Origin: Artemisia argyi | Taxonomy: Eukaryota > Streptophyta > Magnoliopsida > Asterales > Asteraceae | DNA: 64,000 bases | NCBI GenBank assembly: GCA_030686995.1 | Contig: CM060692.1 | Span: 125,689,796 to 125,753,795, forward strand | Direction of reading: 5' to 3' | Shown: piece by piece, positions 1-10,171 of the stretch | Position numbering within the stretch: the first letter of the stretch is position 1 | Layout: every line of letters starts with the position of its first letter | Notes under the pieces: model-generated | Database searches by the model: none | What the model was told of the DNA's origin: nothing | The model's input: the letters and a program-made list of their open reading frames with translations, nothing else | Translations under genes and position numbers: made by a program

Positions 1-3000
1 GGTAGACCTAAAGCGTGCAACTAATCTTTCAGTAGATCTAGATCTAGCTCTAGTTCCTTTTAGAACTTTCTTCTGTTCAGGCGTAACATTCACATTCTTA
101 GAAACACATTCATCATGAACATACTTAATTAAACATTTCTTGCATGTCAAGCAAACAGAGTCATTACATGCATTAGAACCAGTACTCTCGACATTACATT
201 CAGATGAAACAAGTTTCTTATTAAAAAGCGATAAATTCCTAGGGTGTTCTTCTACTTTATTCTTGCTACTACTCGTAGAGGCAGGCGAGACTCTATTGTT
301 CCTTGTATTGCTCCTAGGCTGTAGTCTGCTGCTCCTAGAGGTGCTTTCTAATCCTGTAGAAGTTGAGGCACACACATTATGATTTATATTGTTGTCCTTT
401 TTAGCATCACTAGACTCTTTAGAATTATCCTTTTTGCCCTCATAAGTCACAGATGTGGAGGCAGATGCATTAGTGGGACTAATCCTAAAAAGGCCAGGTG
501 CTATCACTTTTGGTGTTTCGACAACCGATTTACCTTTATCAACAATCTTTTCATTTTCACTTTTCTTGGGCAAGGGTGTTGGAGTGACTGGTTTTGTCAA
601 ATCCTTTTTCTCATCTACTTTTGGAGCAAACCTTGAAATTGATATTTTTGGTTTTTGAACCGTGTTTGAAACATTTGGTTTTTCCGAAGTCGACGGTTTT
701 GCAAACTTAGTTTCCTCACCCTTCCCTTTTTGACTTTCAAGCTGAGCCCTCAAAAGATCATTTTTCTCTTTCATTTTCTTTAATTCACGCTCATACGACA
801 GTTTTTCATATTTGCATTCTTCGCTTTTCCGATCAAGTTGTTTAAAATATGTCACATTTTCTTTTTCAAGCTTAATAAGAGCATTTTCATATTTTGAAAC
901 AATTTCGGAGGTCTCAGCTCTCAGTCTTTCATCGTCATGAATAGAATATGTTTGTAAAATGATGGACATAATATCAGTAGACAGAACTGCTTCGAAGAGA
1001 GAATCATTTAGGTTTTCCAAAACATTGATTTGCTCAAAAGATTCATTTGCCTTCTTTATCAAGGATTTGTGATCCGTGACGAAGTCAGCTGTTTCTTTCA
1101 AAAATGCTTGTTCAAAATGAATTACTCGAGCATGGATGTTATTAATTTGAGGAGCAAATTCATTTTCGAGAATCTTTTTAAGCTGTAAATGAACCGTGGA
1201 ATTCCAGTTGATCTCATTAAGTCGCGTTTTAGATTCTAAAGTCGTTTTAAGTTACCCAATTCTGGTTTTAAGATCATCAAGATATCCCCGTGCAGCACTT
1301 GAGTTAAAAATGTTGTTTGAAGACATCTGTTCCATGTTAGAAATCGATTTGGAAGCAACTACTTTTTTAGAAAACATTTTCGAGAATGGTCGTTTTATGG
1401 AAAACACAGATGGTTCTTTTTGTGGAACAAAAGTAATACCCGAAAGTTTGTTCAATTTGTTGTAATCAATGGGTTTCAAATCCTTTTGTTTCATTTTAGA
1501 AATGCTCTCTTCGACATGTTCTATCGTTTGCACAGAATCCCGAACGACGGGTGGATCATGTTTGGTGTAAAAAACACTACCATTATACAAGATGTTCTGT
1601 TCTTCCTGAGCTTTCTTGAGATTACAAGGATTGTAGTTACCAAGAGCCATTTTGTGTTTCGTATGGTAAATCGGATTAGTTTGATTTGAAATCATTTTCA
1701 TTGTTTGACTTGACTGACCCGACTTAACCACTAATTCTTCTAGATGTGCAATCTTGTGTTTTGACTCTACGATTTCTTCCAAAAGTTTATCTTCTTTCTT
1801 TGCAAAGTCCTTTTTCAACTCATCCCTTTCTTTTTCAAGATTGGTGTAAGCTGTTTCTTGTTTTGAAAGTTGGTTTGTTAATTCAGAAATTTCTTGTTTT
1901 AAAGAGTTAATGGTTTTTGTTGAACTAATTTCAAGATTAGCAAACTTGGTTTTCCATTCCCTTTCTTTAACAAGTAACTTCTTATAACCAATTTCAAATT
2001 CTGACTCGCGTTCTTTGTGAATTTGAAAACTTTTTGCATTTTCCTTGTATCTCTCAAGCTCAGTGGTCAATTTCTCATTCGCGGCCTTAACATCGCGATT
2101 GACCTTTTTCACTTTCTCGATTTCAATACCACAGTTATTTAATAATGATTCAAATAAAGCACGTGTTTCCTCATCATTCTCAGCATGCTGTGAAATGAAG
2201 CCTCCATTATGATTCACATCTGGAGTTGCTGAAGAAGTATTGCTACTACTTGGCGTGTCCAGGTATGTATCATAAGTGGGTGCTTGCTTCTCAAAATGTT
2301 GTTCCTCATGAGGAGACATATCAAATATATCATTATTATGACATGTGTTGAAATTTGATACCTCAGATGGTGCACTGGTGTCATAAACAGGAAGTGTGTC
2401 AGAATCCGTGTCATACTTAGCTTCCTGAAGATTCGCCATGAATATGCAGTTCGCATCGATATCCTCTCTGTCTTCCATTTCATCCATAAGAGCCATAAAA
2501 TCATGTTCCTCTGCATTCAACTGAAACCCTGCCTTCTCTTTTTGTGCCAACAGAACTGCTTTCTGCAAATACTCTAGATCTTTCTTGTTCGGCTTAGCAG
2601 GACAGTTCCTTGCCATATGACCTACTCCTTGGCAGTTGAAACACTTTACCGGATTACCCTGATTCACATTTCCATAATTCCCAACAACTGGAGCTGCCAC
2701 ATTCCTATTCTGATTACCCATTGCCTGATTACCAACATTCTGACCCCTCTGATTTCCAACATGCTGACCCATCTGATTCCCTGCATACTGACCATACTGA
2801 TTCCCTGCATACTGACCTGCATTCTGCATATTCTGATTACCCATGTTAATTCCAGTAGCGTATCCTTGTTGATTCCCATAAACTCCAACCATGTGGCCTC
2901 CATTGCCCATATTGAAACTCGGCTGAGCGATCTGCCTGTTGCGAGTATTCGATGAAATCCTTTGGTTGTTGTTTGTAGGTGTAGAATAGCGTCCTTGGAA

Positions 3001-3977
3001 AGCTTTTGTTAGAAAAGCAAACGCTTGAGTCAAGGCTGCAGTAGCTTCATCATTGTCAGTGAATTCTGGTTCTTGGAAATGTAGGTATTGTTGTTGTGGA
3101 ATAACATGTTGTTGCTGTGGATAGAATTGTTGTTGGTAGATCGGTGTTGGTTGTTGAATGTAGGATGGTTGCAAGTAGTTGTGAGTGGAAGATGATGATG
3201 GTTGATGTTGTGTGTTCACTGGTACAGGTGTTGGTCTATCAGCCATTAATGCTAGAGGATCATGCTTTTTAGCAAGTAATTCAGCTCTTACTTCATTAGC
3301 TTCATCTTGATTTTTCTTCAAGAAGTCATACACTTGATCATAAGTCACTTCATGCAAATTCTTTGTCTGATAAATAATAGTGACATATCTTCCACATTCT
3401 GGTTGCAACTCATTCAGAAAAATGGTGTTGTTAGCAATATTTGTCTGACTGAGATTGTGACTTGATAAATCATTCATGATCTTACAGAATCTGTGGTAGT
3501 ACGTCTCTATGGATTCACCAGGAATTGAAGTAAACTTGCGAAGTTCCTTAAGCAGTTGTGTTTCCATTTCCTGTTTCCCGATGTCTGTCCCATACATTAA
3601 CCTCTTGACTCTTTCCCAGACTGCATGAGCACTTACTTCACTGTCAACAGTAGCATAAATGGTTTCAGGTAAACCAAGAACGACGTAATGAAATGCCTGA
3701 TCATCAGCTTCAATCAGTTTGTCTTCCACAGTGTATTCAGTCTCATTCTGTTCTCTGTAGTATGGTTGTACTGGGGGGTACCATTTGTATCACCAGGGTC
3801 TAGTACTTTTGATGGTTTGAAGGGTCCATCCACAATGGATTTGATGAGAAGACTTCCATTTGCTTTGCTCTTAAGATAACGCATCATACGACTAGCCCAC
3901 TGTGAGTATCCACCCTTTGACAGCATGGGAGGTCGGTTTTCGGCACCGGCCGCATGAAAATCTTGTTGTGTTGCCAT
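1..3977 (-). pseudogene. Copia Gag (UBN2-type) pseudogene with zinc knuckle and long coiled-coil tail
   Basis: Structural Gag of a copia element. The likely ATG is at 3977. A frameshift near 3770, in a run of six C (sense strand), moves the frame to the long 825-codon stretch (3729-1252). That stretch holds a UBN2/DUF4219-like capsid region, Gln- and Asn/Gly-rich repeats, one CCHC zinc knuckle (CX2CX4HX4C, 2642-2602) and Lys/Glu-rich coiled coil. A single TAA at 1251-1249 interrupts it; beyond it the same frame stays open for about 416 codons to the window edge, including a C-X2-C motif near 150-130. Protease and integrase would follow outside the window. One frameshift and one nonsense codon make this copy inactive as sequenced. 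Confidence 0.8.
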
Positions 3978-4369
3978 GGATTGACTTCCAAGTGAAAAGT
4001 TGTTCTTAGGATCTTTTGAAAGATAACAAAGGTTGTTGTTGAAGATTAGATGATTTGGTGATGTTGAAAAGCGATCTCGGTTGATATTTTGTGATTTCAA
4101 ATTTTCCCTCCAAAAAATAAATACGAAAATTTTCTATCTCAAAATTTGAAAATCACAGAGAAATACAATTCTAAGGTTACCAGAAAAATTTGAGTTTTGA
4201 AAAAAAAAATTTCGTCAAATTTTACCGAAAATTTTTGAATTTTGGCCTAAAAATTTGAATTTCGGTCAAAATTTTCAACATTATACCAAAATTTAAATCT
4301 CACGTAAAAATTGAATGTTAAGTCTCGTGTGAAAAATAAATTTTACTCAACTTTTCCCGCCAAACTAGA

Positions 4370-4830
4370 TGGTTCTAACTCGGTATGTCAAGTTGGTTTC
4401 TAACTCGATAAGAAGTTAGGTTTCTAACTCGATAAGTTCAAATATGTTTCTAACTCGAAAAGTGCAACTATGTTTCTAACTCGATAAGTTCAACAATGTT
4501 TCTAACTCGATAAGCTGTTTTGATTTTGGCAGAGTATCCCCTTAGTTAGAATCACACTTGTCCTAACTCGATAAACGATTAGGAATGAGAACGGCTAACT
4601 CGCCAAAGAAACCCAAACTCGATAATAAGATCCACCTAACTCGATAGAAATTGACACTTAACTCGATAGACTATTTAGCAGCTAACTCGAAAAGATAAAA
4701 CCTAACTCGATAGAAATTGATACTTAACTCGATAGACTATTTAGCACCTAACTCGAAAAGATAACACCTAACTCGATAGAGCCAAAATGAACCTCTAACT
4801 CGAAAAAAATGGTACCAAACTCGATAGAAC
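4370..4830. repeat. Short interspersed motif array TAACTCGATA in the copia leader
   Basis: About 18 copies of the decamer TAACTCGATA and close variants (AACTCGAAAA, AACTCGCCAA) lie between the primer site and gag, spaced roughly 15-30 bp. Two larger sub-units also repeat (around 4636-4700 and 4701-4765, each with GATAGACTATTTAGCA). On the element's sense strand the motif reads TATCGAGTTA. The array is transcribed leader sequence if the LTR promoter is used. Its function is unknown. Confidence 0.8.
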
Positions 4831-4920
4831 CTACGATGAACAGTAACCTCGAATCAAAAATCACTTTTAAACCAAGTTTTTTCAACCAAATCAAACCTAA
4901 AACAACCTATATTATCCCTA

Positions 4921-4934
4921 GGCGATTGATACCA
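4921..4934 (-). other. Primer binding site, tRNA-iMet type
   Basis: The minus strand reads TGGTATCAATCGCC, starting two bases inside the LTR end at 4937. The first eight bases match the usual copia primer site complementary to initiator-methionine tRNA; the remainder is diverged. It fixes element orientation and the inner LTR boundary. Confidence 0.75.
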
Positions 4935-4936
4935 CT

Positions 4937-5282
4937 TGTAGGACCGTAGAACAACCTATTTCACATATGATTCAAGCCTAAACCTAGAGAGAGAAAGTAA
5001 GTAGAGAGAGAGAGTGGATGGGAACTCTAGTGTGTGAAATAATTACCTTGTTAACACTAAATGAATCACTAAGAGAACCAACCTCTCAAATGAGGTTTAC
5101 AAGAGTATTTATACTCAAAGTCTAGGGCATCATCTATCTTATACATTATTACACTAATGGCCCTTAGACTTTTACAAAACATGAATACTAAGCATAAACT
5201 TCATCATAATGATATTCTAAAGCAACCTATAACAATACGTTAATGACCGACACTTTTTATAAATAAAAATACGATTCTAACA
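4937..5282 (-). repeat. 5' LTR of the minus-strand copia element (346 bp)
   Basis: On the plus strand it starts TGTAGGACCG and ends ATTCTAACA, giving the expected TG...CA termini. A TATA-like TATAAATA on the minus strand (about 5112-5105) is a plausible promoter. A GA/CT-rich tract at about 4988-5014 falls in the presumed R-U5. The outer boundary is set by the abrupt start of foreign gag coding sequence at 5283. Confidence 0.8.
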
Positions 5283-6811
5283 GAATTTTTATGTGTAAAA
5301 CCGCCAAAGAAATTTGGGAATCACTACTTATTACTCAACAAAGTAATAGTCAAGTCAAAGACAATAAAACAGATCTTCTTGTACAACAATATGAACAATT
5401 TACGATTCTGGAAGAGGAATCAATTGCTAATGCTTTTGCAAAATTTAACACTATTATCACAAGTTTAAAAGCACTTGATGAGACATTTTCTAGTAAAAAT
5501 TGTGTTAGGAAATTTCTTAGGGCATTGCATCCAAAATGGCGAGCTAAGGTCACGGCAATTGAAGAATCAAAGAATTTGATGACATTATCACTTGATGAAC
5601 TTATTGGCAACATGAAGGTCCATGAAAAAATTATAAGAAGAGATTCGGAAACAGTCAAAGTCAAGAAAGAACAAACCAAATCCTTTGCTCTAAAAGCCAA
5701 AAAGGAACCTAGTGACGATGATGACTCAAGTGACGAGAGTGAAGATGAAGAATATGCAATGGCCGTAAGAGAATTCAAGAAAATTCTTCAAAAGACAAGG
5801 AAGATTCACTAGATTACCACGAGATGAAAGAAAGTTGTTCCAAAAAAAAATAGAAGTGATAACTACGGGAAAAGAAAGTGTTTTAGATGTGGAAGTCCAA
5901 ATCATCTCATTGGTGAATGTCTAAAGCCACCGGGTTATGAAAATCAAGGTGCCTTTGTTAGTGGAATATGGAGTGATAGTGACAAAGAAGAAGTGGAAAA
6001 ACCAAGAGACAAAAAATGTTTTTTGGCCAAAGCAACCGACGAAATATGTTTAGGAATAGACTTGGAGCCCGACGAATGGATCAAGGATAGCGGATGTTCG
6101 AGTCACATGATGGGGAACCGCAAGCTATTTTCTACGTATAAGGCATACAATGGAGGTAACGTTATTTTCGGTAGTGACTTGCGTGGAAAAATCATTGGCA
6201 AAGGTACAATTTCTCAAGACTCACTTACTATTGAAAATGTTGAGCATGTAGATAATTTAACATATAACTTGCTTAGTATAGGCCAAATATGCGATAATAA
6301 ATGTAGGGTTACCTTTACCGAAAGGGATAGCGAAATAGTTAAGAACGGAAAGGTCATAGGTAGAGGAAATAGGAAAGGAGGCATATATGTTATGAAACTA
6401 GGAAACAAACTAGAAGATAGGATATGCCTAGCAACCCTAGACGAAAACTCCACTTTGTGGCATAGGAGATTAGGACATGCAAACATGCAACAAATACAAT
6501 CTTTGGCCCCTAAAGAACTAGTTAGAAACATGCCTAACCTAAGATATGACAAGCACTTTTGTGATGCATGTAAAATTGGAAAACAAGCTCATGCTAGTCA
6601 CAAAGCTAAGAATATATTATCCACTACTAGGTGCCTAGAATTATTACATATGCATCTATTTGGTCCATCCGCTGTGCGGAGATATGGAAGAAACAATTAT
6701 ACCTTAGTAATTGTAGATGACTATTCACGATACACGTGGACTAGGTTCTTAAGTGACAAAACCCAAGCCTTTGAAATATTTAGTAAAATGATTCAAAATA
6801 AATTAGGATGC
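5283..6811 (+). pseudogene. Sirevirus-like copia gag-pol fragment (Gag, protease, start of integrase)
   Basis: Plus-strand remnant of a copia polyprotein. 5291-5812 encodes the second half of Gag and closely matches the gag at 15062-16917. A frameshift near 5790-5810 separates it from a CCHC zinc knuckle (5879-5920). The frame from 5993 carries the aspartic protease motif DSGCSSHM (about residue 32), then the GAG-pre-integrase HHCC segment (HRRLGH ... CDACKIGKQAH), then the first part of the integrase core (VDDYSRYTW). The catalytic centre, RT and RNase H are missing because the sequence switches to a gypsy integrase at 6812. The 5' half of gag was displaced by the element at 1-5282. Not functional. 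Confidence 0.85.
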
Positions 6812-7116
6812 AGTCCTTCTTTTCAATTCTAGATTGAAGATATTCTCGAGTCAACGTTGGTGATAGAGTCCTTCTTTTCAACGTTGGTGATAGAGTCCTT
6901 CTTTTCAATTCTAGATTGAAGATATTCTCGGGTAAACTTAAAACTCGTTGGTCTGGACCTTTCACTGTCAGCAAAGTGTTTCCTTATGGAACTGTTGAGT
7001 TTTCTCAACCCGATGGTCCTAACTTTAAGGTGAATGATCATCGGTTGAAGCATTACTTTGGAGGGGACATACCACCCATGGTTGTCCCGGATCTCCAAAC
7101 TTTCCCCATGAACTAA
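6812..7116 (+). pseudogene. Ty3/gypsy (Athila/Tat-like) integrase C-terminal fragment
   Basis: From about 6878 the DNA encodes the C-terminal part of a gypsy integrase (VGDRVLLF ... RWSGPF ... PYGTVE), clearly homologous to the minus-strand integrase ends at 38118-38350 and 40959-41190. It stops at 7116-7118 with the same C-terminus type. Its catalytic core is missing. The first 60-80 bp are scrambled: a 15-bp block (AGTCCTTCTTTTCAA) occurs three times, at 6812, 6867 and 6894. It gives no sign of being an active gene; it is the 3' end of the gypsy element whose downstream noncoding region follows. Confidence 0.8.
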
Positions 7117-8809
7117 TGAATGCGGGGATTGAGTCAAGCTAGTGACTCGCTGAACAAAAACATTAGCAACCACATGGGTGACAGCCCATGTCTCTGTCTT
7201 CTCTCTGTTTTTCTAATAAAGTGACGAGAAGGGGGCAACCTCTTCTGCATCTTGTGTTTGGTTGTTGTGTTTGTACGTGCATTTTCCCCGAAGTATGAAG
7301 GCTCTTGTGCTCATGTTTTGTCCTTACTCCAACCGAGTCTCATTCTTCATTGTTCAAGACGTCTGATATCCTTAATCATATTGACTAACGTTATCTTTTG
7401 GCATAATTAATAAACGGCCTTAGATACAACGTAGGATGACCCTTCCCTTTGAAACATTGAGGACAATGTTTAACTTTAGTCTGGGGGTATCTTCGATTTG
7501 ATTTGACTTGCACCTTTCATGTAGCCGTTTACTCATGCAACCCCGTTTTTCTCGAAAAATCCAAAAAAATTGAAAAAAAATCATCAAAAAAGTACAAAAA
7601 ATTGAAAAAAAAAATTGCAAAAATATAATAAGTTTTGACACTTTGTTTTACCTTCCACTGGGTAGAGTAGGAATAGAAATTTTGACCTGACCGGGCATGT
7701 TGAGCCCTAGCTTGTTCCCATAACTTTTTAGGCTAAGCATCCGCGGATCTCATTACTTGAGATTTTAAATTTGCAGAGAACGAGGAATGATAGTAAAGTT
7801 AATTATGTGATTAGATGCTAAACGTGGAATAGTTGGATTTCTTTAGAGCTCATAACGGTTATTTGTAGTTCCTTGCTGCCGCAAGATTGAAAACCCAAAA
7901 ATAAAATAACTAGAATTACGCGTTTATAAAAGTTGTATAAATTTCAGCTCACTTTACGTGTGGCATAAGTATTAAATGGGCCTTGGATCCTTTATTCTGT
8001 AAGGCGTTTAGGTCTTGGAATTCCCCATTTTGTTCTATGCCACATGAGCTTTATAAATAACACCATCAATATGTAATAAATACTAAAAATAGTTGCGGTT
8101 CAACAAGCGGATCCTTGCATCCTTTGTTCTGAAAGGCGCTTAGATCAGGGAGTTTCACCGTGAAGCTCCGTATGTTTGAGGTACAAGTTATATATATATA
8201 TATATATATATATAACCTAGTGAAAAAGAAATGATGAAAAATGAAAATATAATAAATGTGGTGTGAACGTTTGAGCCTTTTGAGTTAACATTTAAACGAT
8301 TTTTAAATCCGCCTAAATCTATCAGACTTTAAAACTATCAGAACGAAAATTAGAAATCATTTCTTTAACAAAGTCTAGATACAATAAGACTTAGGAGCAG
8401 GAATTTACAATTAGCATTTATGAGTAGTGTTAGCATCTAATGACATTTTTTGCTGTGATTTCATTTTTACGCTTAGCTTGGGAACTTATGAAAAATCAGG
8501 GACGATGAATTCTATTCGTATGGACACTTTTCTCTGAGGTATGTTTCTTACTCGGTGACCCTAAACATTATTAAAAAATGATGAAAGTCAACATCCTGTC
8601 ATACAATAAGTAAAAAAGTGCTAAGACAATAGTGTATAGTATAAAGTTGAAAAACGGGGCGTTTTCGGGAATAAATGATTTTGTACTCTCTTTTGAACAT
8701 CTTGCTACTTTTTCAACATTAGTAAAAAGAGTTATGAAATTATTTATCCCAATAGCCTAAATTGATCACATTGCGTGAGGACACGACAATACCTTAGTCT
8801 AGGGGATTT
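7117..8809 (+). other. Gypsy 3' noncoding region with polypurine-like tract
   Basis: No credible ORF. It holds the hallmark CATTGAGGACAATGTT followed by TTTAGTCTGGGGGTAT (about 7453-7488), a motif pair that recurs in the other Athila/Tat-like elements of this window. An A-rich block follows (7556-7625), then unremarkable AT-rich sequence and an (AT)n microsatellite at 8189-8214. It ends in CTAGGGGATTTT just before a possible LTR start (TGCTGTGTGC, 8810), where element 1 inserted. Sequence resumes at 27174. Confidence 0.6.
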
Positions 8810-8819
8810 TGCTGTGTGC

Positions 8820-10171
8820 TGATGCGTAGGGATTGCACCAGTCTTTACCTCTCGAGGGATCTCAAGAAGCTTACAACCCCCACCAGGCAGTGTACCTGAT
8901 CGATGTAATATAGTATAACGACAAGTACCGGGGGATTGATCGTTCAGCTAGGAATAGTGTCGCTAGGATTAGAAAACCTAAAGACTAGGTCTAGAGATGA
9001 GCGATGATTCTTTTTGTATTTTTATATTTTTTTTAGAAAGCATGTAAAAATCTCGGGTTTGAAGGATTTGGGCGGAATTAGTTGCTAGTCAACTAACCCA
9101 ATACTAAGATGCAATCAAAATAAAATACTAAAAAATGAAAATAAACTATATTAAACTAAAGTTGTGAGCAATATGTGGGAGAAATGTGTTTACTTAGATT
9201 TCACTACTCCCTAGATATCTTTTACACGTTAATTACTTGTTATAGTTACGTGGATGACGAATTGTATTCCTTAATACCATTCATGGGGTGGCTTACTTAC
9301 TTCCCCAATCCTATGAGTGCCTACTTCACTCCTATGTCGAGCCTGCTAGAAGCTCCTAACATGGGATCATTAGAATTTACTCATGCATTAAATACAACCA
9401 ATAAAACCTAGTACACATCGGTTCATGTTTTCTTAAGCCTAACATTGAAATCATTCATCCAATACAACCATAAACAAGTAATCAACACATAATTAACATC
9501 TGGGCAAACACAAGATAGAACTAGCCTAGCATGTTGAAATTAAGACAAGCACAATATATAGACAACCAACACATAGACATATTGATTGAATCAAGAGAAG
9601 AATTATCTCAATAGCACATGAAAGGATTCAAGGGTTGAAAACCCTTGAAAAACATGTAAAATACTTACAAGGTTCGGCCCTAGGGTTTCTCCACACAAGT
9701 TCCTCTCAATGAATGAAAAATAGAAAACTATATATAGATTTTAGAAGGTGACGGCGTCAAGAACAAATGTCTGACGCCGTCATCTTGCCGCCAAATAGTT
9801 CCTCGGACTGCCTAGATCTAGATCTGACGCCGTCATGTGTACACCTTATGCAGACCGTCATACAATTAACTCTTGACGCCCTTCTTGTGATGCCGTCAGG
9901 TTTGTACTGGGTCTTCACCAAATTTTACTCTTGACTCCGTCATGCTTTTCCTCTTGACGCCATTATACACTGTTTCCAGCATGGAAAATTAAGTCTTTGG
10001 CGTTTTCTTCACTTTTATGCTCTAAAAACGTCCGAATTGCTTCCTTTTCCAGATTTCACTCCCAAAGTACCTAAAATCACAAAAGGAACGATTTAGGGTA
10101 ATATTTGATCAAATAAATTCAATTCCGGGCTTAAATGACCCCCTAAAAGTGGTTATTTTTTCGCCTCATCA
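8820..10171 (-). repeat. 3' LTR of element 1 (1352 bp)
   Basis: Paired with 25756-27168. It lacks a 44-bp block near 9431 and a short block near 9509 that are present in the right-hand copy, hence the shorter length. The flanking base pattern gives the TSD TGTGC. The element's TATA box and palindrome cluster lie at 9728-9970. Confidence 0.9.
9728..9970 (-). promoter_or_regulatory. Element 1 LTR promoter: TATA box with upstream TGACGCCGTCA palindromes
   Basis: On the minus strand a TATATATA box (9737-9728) is preceded within about 230 bp by a cluster of the 11-bp palindrome TGACGCCGTCA: exact or reverse-form copies at 9749-9759, 9772-9782 and 9835-9845, and several variants to 9970. The core TGACG is the known binding core of plant TGA/bZIP factors (established); its use here is inference. 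The same layout is seen at 26725-26970 and 59409-59645. Confidence 0.6.

Larger units (their letters stand above)
1..5282 (-). mobile_element. Ty1/copia element, 5' part (3' part lies left of the window)
   Basis: Read on the minus strand the order is LTR (5282-4937), tRNA-iMet-type primer site (4934-4921), repeat-rich leader (about 4920-3978), then a Gag-type reading frame that runs to the window edge. Protease, integrase, RT and the second LTR are not in the window. The element interrupts a plus-strand copia gag: sequence right of 5282 is gag coding DNA closely similar to 15355-15655, whose upstream half is missing here. The nested insertion is therefore directly supported on one side only. 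The target duplication cannot be checked because the other junction is outside. Confidence 0.85.

Noticed and set aside
140..658. Plus-strand ORFs at the left edge
   Set aside because: Antisense shadows of the open minus-strand copia Gag frame; hydrophobic composition comes from Lys/Glu codons read backwards.
9175..9411. 78-codon plus-strand ORF conserved at 9175, 26112 and (shorter) 58784
   Set aside because: It lies inside each LTR antisense to the element; conservation is explained by LTR homology, and element 2 has already lost the frame end.
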